Assembly: GCA_023228725.1 (NCBI GenBank)
Contig: JALOAQ010000126.1
Location: forward strand, 1 to 7,728
Length of the DNA stretch: 7,728 nucleotides
Origin: Bacteroidales bacterium
Lineage (GTDB): Bacteria; Bacteroidota; Bacteroidia; Bacteroidales; ML635J-15
Reading direction: 5' to 3'
This document shows, piece after piece, positions 1 to 6,635 of this stretch; the first letter of the stretch is position 1, and every line of letters begins with the position of its first letter. A model generated the notes under the pieces. That model ran no database searches, was not told the DNA's origin, and saw nothing but the letters and a program-made list of their open reading frames with translations. The position numbers were made by a program, and so were the translations under genes.

Positions 1-497
1 TCGCAATCAAAACCTGATAATTTTTTTGCAAAACTACTTCCCATATTTCCGTAACCAATAATAGCAACAGTTTTATTTTCCAACTCAAAACCCCGATTTT
101 CTTCTCGATTACGAATGCCTTGTTTCATTTCTTTATCGGCTTTTGGCAAATTATTCAGCAAACTCAAAAGCATTGCAATAGAATGTTCACCAACTGCATT
201 TTTATTTCCTTCAGGAGAATTTAAACAGGCTATTTCTTTTTTCGCACAATACTGAGTGTCAATGCTTTCCATTCCTGCACCAACACGAGCAATAAATTTT
301 AAATTCTCAGCTTTATCAATAAATTCTTTATCAATATTAAATCTGCTACGAATTACTATACCGCAATATTCGGAAATAAATTGTTGAATTTCTTGCTTTG
401 TTTCTTTATAAGCCTCAACAACTATAAATCCATTTTGCTTTAATTTTAATGGAATAATTTCGTGAACTGTATCAATTAATAAAACTTTTTTACCCAT
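1..497 (-). CDS. D-isomer 2-hydroxyacid dehydrogenase, phosphoglycerate dehydrogenase-like (3' end cut by window)
   Basis: This is an NAD-dependent oxidoreductase of the D-2-hydroxyacid dehydrogenase family. The best guess is 3-phosphoglycerate dehydrogenase (SerA-like, first step of serine synthesis, cytosolic). Only the first 165 codons are inside the window; the gene runs off position 1. I read it by hand from ATG 497-495, beginning MGKKVLLIDTVHE. The substrate-binding half shows VIRSRF (residues 48-53), RVGAGMESID (71-80) and SPEGNKNAVGEH (94-105). These match the family's usual RSRT, RAGAGxxNID and PxGNxxAVGEH segments. The Rossmann dinucleotide-binding loop follows as GYGNMG at 148-153. 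The catalytic Arg, Glu and His lie downstream and cannot be checked. It sits after the pruA terminator with its own probable -10-like element, so it is probably a separate transcript. The family is confident; the exact substrate is not, and other hydroxyacid dehydrogenases share these motifs. Confidence 0.85.
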   Translation of the reverse strand, partial: MGKKVLLIDTVHEIIPLKLKQNGFIVVEAYKETKQEIQQFISEYCGIVIRSRFNIDKEFIDKAENLKFIARVGAGMESIDTQYCAKKEIACLNSPEGNKNAVGEHSIAMLLSLLNNLPKADKEMKQGIRNREENRGFELENKTVAIIGYGNMGSSFAKKLSGFDC

Positions 498-515
498 ATC
501 TATTTTATAGAAGTA

Positions 516-523
516 CAAATATA
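516..523 (-). promoter_or_regulatory. Candidate Bacteroidota -7 promoter element for the dehydrogenase gene
   Basis: The minus strand reads TATATTTG here, an exact match to the Bacteroidota -7 consensus TAnnTTTG, about 18 nt before the ATG at 497. No TTG lies at the expected -33 distance, because that stretch is the A/T-rich arm of the pruA terminator. The call therefore rests on one element and on its position directly after a terminator. Confidence 0.35.
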
Positions 524-530
524 AGATAAA

Positions 531-562
531 AAAAAAGACCGAGAAAAAATCCGGCCTTTTTT
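531..562 (-). terminator. Rho-independent terminator of pruA
   Basis: An 11-bp stem pairs 531-541 with 552-562 around a 10-nt loop. On the minus strand the arms read AAAAAAGGCCG and CGGTCTTTTTT. All pairs form, with one G-U wobble, and the right arm runs into a tract of nine U (528-536). On the plus strand the same position is an A-C mismatch, so the structure favours minus-strand transcripts. It lies 22 nt past the pruA stop codon. Confidence 0.88.
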
Positions 563-584
563 ATATTTTCACTTATTTTTTAAA

Positions 585-2210
585 TTATTTCATATATCCA
601 TATTTATGATTAGTTGGACTTACAAGCGTTTCTTTTATAGTTCTTGCATTTGCCCATCTAATTAAATTTAATGAACCTCCGGCTTTATCATTAGTTCCCG
701 AAGCTCTTGAACCACCAAATGGTTGTAAACCTACCATTGCACCTGTTGGTTTATCGTTAATATAGAAATTTCCAGCTGCATATCTTAAAGCATTAACTGC
801 AATTTGTCTTGCGTAAATATCGCGACTAAAAATAGACCCAGTTAATCCATAAGGCGAAGTTGTATTACAAAGTTCTAAAGTTTCTTCATATTTATCATCT
901 TCATAAACATAAATTGTAACTACAGGTCCAAAAATTTCTTCTTCCATAGTTATAAAGTTAGGATTAGTAGTAAGAATCACAGTAGGTTCTACAAAATATC
1001 CATGAGATTTATCACCATTTCCACCAGCAATAATTTCACATTCTTTTGATTCTTTAGCTAATTGAATATATCTCATAATATTATCAAAAGAAGCTTCGTC
1101 AATTACAGCATTTACAAAATTATTAGGATCGTTAACATCACCCATTTTAATTGTAGCAAGAGTTTTTGTTAAAATTTCTTTAGTTTCGCTCCACAATGAT
1201 TTTGGGATATAAACGCGAGAAGCAGCCGAGCATTTTTGTCCTTGGAATTCAAAACTACCACAAACAATTGCATTAGCAACTTCATCAGCTTGTGCAGATT
1301 TATGAACAAAAATAAAATCTTTTCCACCTGTTTCACCAACAATTCTTGGATAAGAAACATAATTATCAATATTATTTGCAACGCCTTTCCATAATGTATT
1401 AAAAGTTGCTGTAGAACCAGTAAAATGAATACCTGCTAAATGTTTGCTTGCCAAAAGAACACGACCCATCAAACTACCTTTGCCAGGAACAAAATTGATA
1501 ACGCCATCAGGTAAACCGGCTTCTTGGAAAATCTTCATCAGATAGTAATTTGAGTAAACAGCTGTTGTTGAAGGTTTCCAAACAGTAACATTACCCATTA
1601 AAACAGGCGACATATTTAAGTTTGAAGCAATAGCAGTAAAATTAAATGGAGTTAAAGCAAAAACAAAGCCTTCTAAAGCACGATATTCCATTCTGTTTAA
1701 CTGATTTTTTATTTCACCAGGTTGGTTAGCATAAATTTCAGAAGCATAATGCACATTAAATCTTAAAAAATCAATAGTTTCACAAACAGAATCAATTTCG
1801 GATTGGTAAATATTTTTACCTTGACCCAACATTGTTGCGGCGCTGATAGTATGACGATACTTTGTTGACAAAAGTTCAGCAACTTTTAGGGTAATTGAAG
1901 CTCTTTCTGTCCATGGCAAATCTTCCCATTGTTTTTTTGCTGCCATAGCTGCCTCAACAGCCATTTCTACTTCTTTTTCGCCAGCCATATGACAAACAGC
2001 TATAACTTTTTTATTGTTATGTGGCATCACAACATCAACAGTATTTCCTGTTTTAATTTCTTTTCCACCAATAATTAATGGAATTTCAATTTTTTCAGAA
2101 CTCATTCTTTCAAGCTCAGCCATCAAAAGCTCACGCTCTTTACTTCCTTCTAAATACTGAAAAATAGGTTCGTTTGCTGGTCTTGGAAAACTAAATAATG
2201 CATTGTTCAT
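585..2210 (-). CDS. pruA: L-glutamate gamma-semialdehyde (delta-1-pyrroline-5-carboxylate) dehydrogenase
   Basis: This enzyme oxidises L-glutamate 5-semialdehyde, in equilibrium with pyrroline-5-carboxylate, to glutamate with NAD+. It is the second step of proline breakdown, in the cytosol. The protein is a full-length aldehyde dehydrogenase of the monofunctional ALDH4A1-like type, about 541 residues. Numbered from this start it shows TPFNFTA (187-193), the cofactor lysine in VWKPS (210-214), FTGST (263-267), the general-base Glu293 in GETGGKD, and the catalytic Cys327 in GQKCSAAS. EEIFGP follows at 424-429 and the P5CDH-typical QPFGGSRASGTNDKAG at 496-511. I start at ATG 2210 (MNNALFSF). The in-frame extension to 2216 begins with TTG and adds only two residues. 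There is no Shine-Dalgarno; the leader is A/T-rich. A terminator follows the stop. The gene looks intact and is the best marker of chromosomal core sequence here. Confidence 0.97.
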   Translation of the reverse strand: MNNALFSFPRPANEPIFQYLEGSKERELLMAELERMSSEKIEIPLIIGGKEIKTGNTVDVVMPHNNKKVIAVCHMAGEKEVEMAVEAAMAAKKQWEDLPWTERASITLKVAELLSTKYRHTISAATMLGQGKNIYQSEIDSVCETIDFLRFNVHYASEIYANQPGEIKNQLNRMEYRALEGFVFALTPFNFTAIASNLNMSPVLMGNVTVWKPSTTAVYSNYYLMKIFQEAGLPDGVINFVPGKGSLMGRVLLASKHLAGIHFTGSTATFNTLWKGVANNIDNYVSYPRIVGETGGKDFIFVHKSAQADEVANAIVCGSFEFQGQKCSAASRVYIPKSLWSETKEILTKTLATIKMGDVNDPNNFVNAVIDEASFDNIMRYIQLAKESKECEIIAGGNGDKSHGYFVEPTVILTTNPNFITMEEEIFGPVVTIYVYEDDKYEETLELCNTTSPYGLTGSIFSRDIYARQIAVNALRYAAGNFYINDKPTGAMVGLQPFGGSRASGTNDKAGGSLNLIRWANARTIKETLVSPTNHKYGYMK

Positions 2211-2248
2211 AGTCAAAATATTTTAAATTTTACATTTTAATTAAGCTA

Positions 2249-2256
2249 CAAAACTA
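2249..2256 (-). promoter_or_regulatory. Candidate -7 promoter element for pruA
   Basis: The minus strand reads TAGTTTTG, matching TAnnTTTG, 38 nt before the pruA ATG. It is preceded by an A-tract (minus strand of 2261-2270), which could act as an UP-like element. No clear TTG is found at the -33 distance, so the call is tentative. Confidence 0.35.
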
Positions 2257-2394
2257 CAAATTTTTTTTTATTTTAGACTGAGAATTGTCATAATAAAAAA
2301 CAGCTTAGACTAAAAAATTAAAATAAGTTGGTGATAAGATGTTATTTGGTGGATTAAGTTTAATAACTAAATAGCAAGTTTAAAGAATTTTACA

Positions 2395-2416
2395 GACTCT
2401 GAGTCAACCATAGGTT
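2395..2416. repeat. Two adjacent short palindromes downstream of the GIY-YIG gene
   Basis: GACTCTGAGTC (2395-2405) has perfect 5-bp arms around one base. It is followed without a gap by AACCATAGGTT (2406-2416), with 4-bp arms around three bases. Three bases further on is GCGTTAGGCGG (2420-2430). No U-tract follows on the minus strand, so this is not an obvious terminator. It may be a recombination or protein-binding site, or chance. Confidence 0.4.
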
Positions 2417-2419
2417 ATT

Positions 2420-2430
2420 GCGTTAGGCGG
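2420..2430. other. GTTAGGC core-site-like motif after the GIY-YIG stop
   Basis: The plus strand reads GCGTTAGGCGG. Its core GTTAGGC (2422-2428) fits the integron core-site consensus GTTRRRY; on the coding strand it is GCCTAAC, fitting RYYYAAC. It begins 14 nt past the stop codon at 2443, where the first (R'') box of an attC site would be expected. I could not find the complementary GTTRRRY partner before pruA, so a complete attC is not supported. Confidence 0.3.
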
Positions 2431-2442
2431 ATTTATAGTTTT

Positions 2443-3276
2443 CTAATTCTCATTTAATCCAAATACTCTTGAACCTAATTTTTCTTTATACTTATTTTCA
2501 ATGGCTATTGCTTCGTTTTTTGTTATTGTTTTTGAAAGTATTGTCAAAATTGACCATTGAAAATTATTTGCGTAATCTTTATTGATCTTAGTTTTTTCTA
2601 TTAAACGTTTGTTTCCTCCATCACCAGTCTTTGCATAATTACTCCAACGTTGCCAAATTCCTTCTGCACCATAAGTTGAGCCAATATATTGTTCTCCTGT
2701 ATTTTTGTCCAAAATAATATAAATTGCATTTGTTGCAGATAATGGGCCTTTCCAATCTTTATATTCGTGTTTGAAAATCTCTTGTAATTCGCTGTAATTT
2801 AATATAACATCATCAAAACTTGTAAAATGCTTATAATTTAAGTCAGGGCGGAGTTTTATTTCAACAACTTCTTTTTCAATTTTATACCAATTGTACCATT
2901 TTGCAGTTCCTTTTCCCCAATCAATAATAACACGTTCTTTTAACTCTTCGTACCCCTCAACTTCTTGTAAATCATAAATATATCTTTCTCCTAATTCGTC
3001 ATTTATTGGATTTACACCATTTACTTTAAATATACCAATAAAGCGAGCTAATGTTCCTGTTTCACCTAAAAAGGCAATAACGTAATCACAATCTGAGAAA
3101 ATCGCTTTTCCTTGAGTTTTGAAATAATCGAAAAATTTCTTTTTATTTGAACAATACCAATTGTACAGATCAGGGTAACGTTTATCACTATGTCGTACAA
3201 TTTTTGTTTTTGAATTTTTGTCAAATCCTTGGTTCTCAAGTAATTGTTGGATTGTTGTAATCGGAATATTATTCAT
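2443..3276 (-). CDS. GIY-YIG nuclease family protein with N-terminal putative sensor domain
   Basis: This is a 277-residue protein whose last third is a GIY-YIG endonuclease domain, a metal-dependent phosphodiesterase fold. The signature appears as AIYII (184-188) and QYIGS (196-200). It is followed by the candidate catalytic Arg210 in WQRW and the candidate metal-binding Glu260 in AIENKYKEKLGSR. The N-terminal 165 residues include FSDCDYVIAFLGETG (60-74) and ARFIGIFKVNG (77-87). These resemble a small beta-barrel module of the PUA/EVE sort, but that is my inference. I chose ATG 3276 because the leader before it is A-rich (TTTAACAAAAAAAAT) and a domain-like sequence begins there. An in-frame ATG at 3342 would add 22 unconvincing residues but cannot be excluded. 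No partner gene is adjacent, so it looks like a stand-alone cassette. A role in restriction of foreign or modified DNA is plausible and unproven. Confidence 0.85.
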   Translation of the reverse strand: MNNIPITTIQQLLENQGFDKNSKTKIVRHSDKRYPDLYNWYCSNKKKFFDYFKTQGKAIFSDCDYVIAFLGETGTLARFIGIFKVNGVNPINDELGERYIYDLQEVEGYEELKERVIIDWGKGTAKWYNWYKIEKEVVEIKLRPDLNYKHFTSFDDVILNYSELQEIFKHEYKDWKGPLSATNAIYIILDKNTGEQYIGSTYGAEGIWQRWSNYAKTGDGGNKRLIEKTKINKDYANNFQWSILTILSKTITKNEAIAIENKYKEKLGSRVFGLNEN

Positions 3277-3391
3277 ATTTTTTTTGTTAAAAATTAGTAA
3301 TGAAAGATAATTTACTTTTACACGCCCCAACTTCTCCCTCATACACCAAAGTCCATAAATAATTCACTAGTTTGTTGCGTTTTATTCCCTA

Positions 3392-3421
3392 CAAAAATAC
3401 TAATATTTTTTATAAAACAAA
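3392..3421 (-). promoter_or_regulatory. Probable Bacteroidota-type promoter for the GIY-YIG gene
   Basis: On the minus strand TTTG (3418-3421) is followed by an 18-nt spacer and then TATTTTTG (3392-3399). Both match the Bacteroidota -33/-7 pattern TTG...TAnnTTTG at an accepted spacing. The start site would fall near 3385. That leaves a leader of roughly 40 nt to ATG 3342 or about 110 nt to ATG 3276. A weaker alternative inside that leader (TTG, 18 nt, TATCTTTC) would fit only the 3276 start. Confidence 0.5.
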
Positions 3422-3591
3422 TGTTTTTGATGTATTTTATAATCCAAAATTGTTTACAAATATAGGAATTAGTCTAAGTTTATTTCTTGCTGTAAGTGGG
3501 CGGCTCGACGCAGGGAGAATTTACCCATAAATGTTAATATTAAGATAATACTTTTTTATTTATGAAAATGCTCATGCTAATCAATTAACTA

Positions 3592-3602
3592 GCTTTGTGT
3601 TC
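3592..3602. repeat. Shared intergenic 11-mer, copy 1
   Basis: GCTTTGTGTTC on the plus strand, identical to 6650-6660. Both copies lie in spacers just past the 3' end of a defence gene and in the same orientation. Here it is followed by AAACCGCTTGTTAGC leading to the operon's stop codon. Confidence 0.45.
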
Positions 3603-3627
3603 AAACCGCTTGTTAGCTGATCGCCCT

Positions 3628-5307
3628 TTATTTCGGCAACCAATTTAAAGCTTTTTCGGTAATCCCTTTGTACCATTCAATTTCTGATTTTGAAGTTTCT
3701 ACTAATTTATTGGAATATTCAAAAAATGCTTGAACGTGTTTGGGTTCAGGAACATAACTTGATTTATGCGAGTCTTCAAGCATTTTTAAAAACACGTTCA
3801 AAGGTAATGGAACAATAGTTGAAGTTCCTCCATAGTAATTAATGTTTAGTTTATGTAAACCATAAAAATGTGCAATTACGGCTTCGTTTATTTTTGGTGC
3901 TATGAAAAGACAATAAGTAGGCTTTGCAATTTCCTTTTTAAATTTGGCAAGATGTCGTGTAACAGGTTCGCCCTCTGTTTCGTATTGTCGCTGACCACTT
4001 TGCATAGTTACTTCTACCGTTAGCCCAAAATTATCATAATCACATACGATATCAGCCATATTTCCTTGAGCAGTCGCCATAGGATTTCCGAAATCATCAA
4101 ATTTTAGATTGGCTTTTATGTTACCACCATCTAACATTGTCATTGCTCTCCAAGTATTCCATTCAAGTATTAGCGGAGTATCATATAATGAATTATCTAT
4201 AATTTGCTCAAAAACTGTATTAATATCGTCAAATAAGCGATAATCTTTTATTTCCTTTGTTTGTTGAGAAAGAATTTGCTCTTTTCTTTTCTCCAAATTA
4301 TCTGCGTAAATTTCTTTTAATTTTAATAAATTGTCTTTCGGAGAAATTTTGATGTCTGGAAATTCAGTTTTTATTTTCTGTTTTAAATGTTCTCTACTGT
4401 CTGTATATAATGTTGGGATTAATGCATTTCCAAGGTGATTAATATATTGACTTTCATTATCAACAAATTGAGGCTCCCTTTCGGTATTTTCTAAAAAATA
4501 GTCAACTTCAACAATTTTTTCTGGCACTATCGACAAAGATTTACCGATATGAGAAACATTGACCATTCCCGTTGCACGTAAATATCTAAAACAAGCATCT
4601 GCATAATCTCGCATATTGCTTGCCTTAGTTTTTAGAAACTTTTTTGTGGATTTATCTTTTGTTTCTCTCGTTTTTGTATGTCCTTCTTTTATTTCATCTT
4701 TGTATATTAATCTAAGTTCCTTTTCCAAGAATTCAGCTCTAAATTTTTTATATTTTCCTTCATTTTTGGCTTTTAAAGTTCTGAAAACATCAATTTTTTT
4801 AGCTATTTTATCAAAATCACGATAATCAACTAATTGAAGTCCAAAAATCATTAATTCATCAAACTTTAATGAGCCAAAATGTCTAATAAGTCTGAATAAT
4901 TCAAGATAGGGTTTAACCCAAAAACTTGCTGCTTTTTCGTTTGGAATATGAAAAGGAGATGGTATCTGGAATTTTAATAATTGGCGTAAAAAGATCTCCT
5001 CTTTTCTTTTGGAGCTAATTAATTGTTTTCCCGCTTCCGTCAATTCTATTTTGGGAGATAAAATGACAAACCCTAATGCCTTAGGGGCTCTATTTATTCT
5101 ATCTCTTGCACTAAATGCAGGGTCTTTTACACCCTTACCATTAAAGAAGTTCTCTTCTCTGAGTAATTCCATAAAGGCAATTTGAGTTTCATTGTCCCAT
5201 TCTTTTCCTGAAAAATGGTTATCTAATAATTCTATTTCCGGTATCATTTTTTCCGGAGTTCTTGGAGAAGTGGTAACAAATATTACCTTACTGCTTATTG
5301 TTGCCAT
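3628..5307 (-). CDS. AlwI-family type IIS restriction endonuclease
   Basis: I assign this to the AlwI restriction endonuclease family; AlwI itself cuts a few bases outside GGATC. The 559-residue protein begins MATISSKVIFVTTSPRTPEKM, and the TTSPRTPEK stretch near the N terminus is typical of the family. The middle (about 150-350) is helical and lysine-rich and probably contains DNA-recognition elements. The nuclease core is near 380-480: LEWNTWRAM with Glu382, then ADIVCDYD with Asp419, and LTVEVT with Glu432. These are my candidates for metal-binding residues of the PD-(D/E)xK type. I chose ATG 5307, eight bases past the methylase stop. An in-frame TTG at 5346 would add 13 residues and overlap the methylase, and it matches nothing I recognise. 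It is the last gene of a regulator-methylase-nuclease operon, a common order that delays the nuclease. The gene appears intact. Confidence 0.87.
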   Translation of the reverse strand: MATISSKVIFVTTSPRTPEKMIPEIELLDNHFSGKEWDNETQIAFMELLREENFFNGKGVKDPAFSARDRINRAPKALGFVILSPKIELTEAGKQLISSKRKEEIFLRQLLKFQIPSPFHIPNEKAASFWVKPYLELFRLIRHFGSLKFDELMIFGLQLVDYRDFDKIAKKIDVFRTLKAKNEGKYKKFRAEFLEKELRLIYKDEIKEGHTKTRETKDKSTKKFLKTKASNMRDYADACFRYLRATGMVNVSHIGKSLSIVPEKIVEVDYFLENTEREPQFVDNESQYINHLGNALIPTLYTDSREHLKQKIKTEFPDIKISPKDNLLKLKEIYADNLEKRKEQILSQQTKEIKDYRLFDDINTVFEQIIDNSLYDTPLILEWNTWRAMTMLDGGNIKANLKFDDFGNPMATAQGNMADIVCDYDNFGLTVEVTMQSGQRQYETEGEPVTRHLAKFKKEIAKPTYCLFIAPKINEAVIAHFYGLHKLNINYYGGTSTIVPLPLNVFLKMLEDSHKSSYVPEPKHVQAFFEYSNKLVETSKSEIEWYKGITEKALNWLPK

Positions 5308-5314
5308 ATATGAT

Positions 5315-6232
5315 TTAAAAGGATACCGTTTGTTCAATAAATTCAAAATTTAGTTCAGGTTCGCGTTTTGTTGCAATATTTCCATAGTTGGAAATTAAAA
5401 TATGACTTGCGGAAGATTTGAAACGATTTCTAATATTAACAGCATATGACTTTCCGTATTCATCTATAATCATATCGTCATATAGTTCTTCTGTTAATGG
5501 TGTCCGCCCAATAACCATTAATGCTTTGCATTTTAGCCGCCTGTAATTTTTGGCTAATTCCCGATGGTCATCTTCTGTGAAACCGTCTTTATATTCACTA
5601 TTCCCATAATCAGAAAAAACACAATCATAAGGCGGGTCTAAAAACATAAAATCATCTTTACTTGCTATTTCAAAAACTGCTTTGTAGTCTGAATTAAATA
5701 TTTCTGTGTTTCGTAGAAGTTTGTGATGAGCTTCTGTAACCAATGAGGTATTTAGATTTTTATATCGTCCATATGGTACGTTAAATTCTCCTTTTGAATT
5801 GTAACGTACCATTCCTGAATATGCAGTTTTATTAATAAAGAAGTAAAGAAGTGCCTCAGAATATTTTTTTTCAGAAAGCCCATTAAACATATCTCTTATT
5901 TGATAATAAAGAGACTCGTTATCGTCTTTTACCCTTTTTTTTAGATTTTTGGATTTTAATTCTTCAAAATTTCGTCTATTAATAGTATAAATTTTCTCAA
6001 TCTCTAAAAGTTCATTTTTTAAGGTTTCAAAATCATCTTGAACACCTTGATAAAAGTTCATTAATTTGGTGTTTATATCATTTATAATTGCTTTTTTAGG
6101 TGCCAAGTGAAAAAACAAAGCACCACCACCAAAAAACGGTTCTATATATCTTCCTTTGTAATTCGGAATATGTTTTTTAATATTTGGAATTTCTTTAGAT
6201 TTTCCTCCTCTGTATTTCAATAATGGCTTCAT
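5315..6232 (-). CDS. Dam-like (D12 class) N6-adenine DNA methyltransferase
   Basis: This enzyme transfers a methyl group from S-adenosylmethionine to adenine N6 in DNA. The alpha-class motif order is clear: motif X as KYRGGKS (6-12), the AdoMet-binding motif I as EPFFGGGALFF (31-41), an acidic motif II Asp52 in IINDIN, and the catalytic motif IV DPPY at 199-202. The segment NKTAYSGMVRYNSKGEF (134-150) followed by NVPYGRY closely resembles the GATC-specific part of Dam, DpnM and M.MboI, so GATC is the predicted target. At 305 residues it is slightly longer than E. coli Dam. It starts with ATG 6232, five bases past the stop of the XRE gene, and ends seven bases before the nuclease ATG. As partner of an AlwI-type nuclease it would protect GGATC/GATCC by methylating the central GATC; AlwI is known to be blocked by Dam methylation. 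Confidence 0.93.
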   Translation of the reverse strand: MKPLLKYRGGKSKEIPNIKKHIPNYKGRYIEPFFGGGALFFHLAPKKAIINDINTKLMNFYQGVQDDFETLKNELLEIEKIYTINRRNFEELKSKNLKKRVKDDNESLYYQIRDMFNGLSEKKYSEALLYFFINKTAYSGMVRYNSKGEFNVPYGRYKNLNTSLVTEAHHKLLRNTEIFNSDYKAVFEIASKDDFMFLDPPYDCVFSDYGNSEYKDGFTEDDHRELAKNYRRLKCKALMVIGRTPLTEELYDDMIIDEYGKSYAVNIRNRFKSSASHILISNYGNIATKREPELNFEFIEQTVSF

Positions 6233-6237
6233 ACTTT

Positions 6238-6540
6238 CTATTTTTGATTTCCGTAAATACTTATACTTTCGGCAACAAGATTCAATATTTGTTTTGCGTC
6301 CTCTTCCTCTGCAATTATTTCATAAATTTTATCCGCTGACCAGAGTTGAAGCAATTCTTTTTCATCAGTTTTAAAAAAATTAGCAAGGATGGTGATTTGT
6401 TCTCGTTTGGCTCTACGGTCGCCATTTTCAATTTTACAATAAGTTGCTGTATCTATTTCTAAGATAGATGCTATTTTTCTTTGTGGAACTTCATTTTTCC
6501 TCCGCAAAAACTTTAATTTATCTCCAAAAATACTTGACAT
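6238..6540 (-). CDS. XRE-family helix-turn-helix regulator, putative R-M controller protein
   Basis: This is a 100-residue DNA-binding protein with one Cro/C1-type helix-turn-helix at about residues 6-62. Helix 1 is around FGDKLKFLRRKN, the scanning helix around VPQRKIASILEI (18-29), and the recognition helix around DTATYCKIENGDR (30-42). A charged C-terminal tail with EIIAEEEDAKQILNLV (74-89) may aid dimerisation. It is somewhat longer than classical restriction-modification C proteins (about 80 residues). It is the first gene of the operon and its stop lies five bases before the methylase ATG, so it probably controls the methylase and nuclease. The start is ATG 6540, which lies inside a direct repeat and just downstream of a palindrome at the promoter, suggesting autoregulation. 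It could also be a generic XRE regulator; position and operon order favour a controller. Confidence 0.9.
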   Translation of the reverse strand: MSSIFGDKLKFLRRKNEVPQRKIASILEIDTATYCKIENGDRRAKREQITILANFFKTDEKELLQLWSADKIYEIIAEEEDAKQILNLVAESISIYGNQK

Positions 6541-6556
6541 AATATAGTCTTGACAT
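6533..6556 (-). promoter_or_regulatory. 8-bp direct repeat over the regulator's start codon, candidate operator
   Basis: On the minus strand ATGTCAAG occurs twice (6549-6556 and 6533-6540), separated by ACTATATT. The centre-to-centre distance is 16 bp, about one and a half helical turns. The second copy includes the ATG of the XRE gene. Repeats at this position are a common layout for autoregulating controller proteins; binding is inferred. Confidence 0.4.
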
Positions 6557-6571
6557 TATTTGGCAAATATA
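6557..6571 (-). promoter_or_regulatory. -7 promoter element overlapped by a 13-bp palindrome
   Basis: The minus strand reads TATATTTG at 6564-6571, an exact TAnnTTTG match 23 nt before the XRE start codon. The palindrome TATTTGCCAAATA (minus strand of 6557-6569) has perfect 6-bp arms around one base and covers most of this element. A bound repressor would block the promoter. No convincing TTG is seen at the -33 distance. The start site would be near 6557, giving a very short leader. Confidence 0.5.
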
Positions 6572-6635
6572 ATTATTTTTATCGAAAGTTTATTTTTTTT
6601 GAAAAATATTTTTTAGTATTATTTTTTTGGATATC

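Larger units (their letters stand above)
3277..3627. other. Gene-free spacer between the GIY-YIG gene and the AlwI-type operon
   Basis: I find no credible ORF in this stretch on either strand; the longest ATG frames I checked are under 25 codons, apart from the possible extension of the GIY-YIG gene to 3342. It holds the likely GIY-YIG promoter (3392-3421) and a second lone TATATTTG at 3457-3464 (minus). A less AT-rich patch, GGGCGGCTCGACGCAGGGAG (3498-3517), stands out from its surroundings. The shared 11-mer is at 3592-3602 and the GTTAGC motif at 3612-3617. There is no hairpin followed by a U-tract, so the operon upstream has no obvious terminator here. Confidence 0.6.

Noticed and set aside
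1169..1381. 70-codon minus-strand reading frame
   Set aside because: It lies wholly within pruA in another frame, and its composition is that of a shadow frame (Leu/Ile/Lys rich, no domain).
2211..2216. TTG start for pruA two codons upstream
   Set aside because: ATG 2210 is the usual start for this family, and the extension adds nothing recognisable.
2217..2442. Complete integron attC site upstream of pruA
   Set aside because: Only the first box (GCCTAAC on the coding strand) is present; no complementary GTTRRRY box or central L boxes could be found.
4616..4825. 69-codon plus-strand reading frame with hydrophobic Phe/Leu/Ser-rich product
   Set aside because: It is antisense to the lysine-rich middle of the AlwI-type nuclease; AAA/AAG-rich coding sequence read backwards gives Phe/Leu codons. 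There is no promoter or start context.
5308..5346. TTG start giving the nuclease 13 extra residues and a 32-base overlap with the methylase
   Set aside because: The ATG at 5307 gives a family-like N terminus and a short normal gap, and the extra residues are just methylase sequence read in another frame.
6602..6613. 12-bp palindrome AAAAATATTTTT
   Set aside because: Simple A/T sequence in a low-complexity stretch; expected by chance in DNA this AT-rich.
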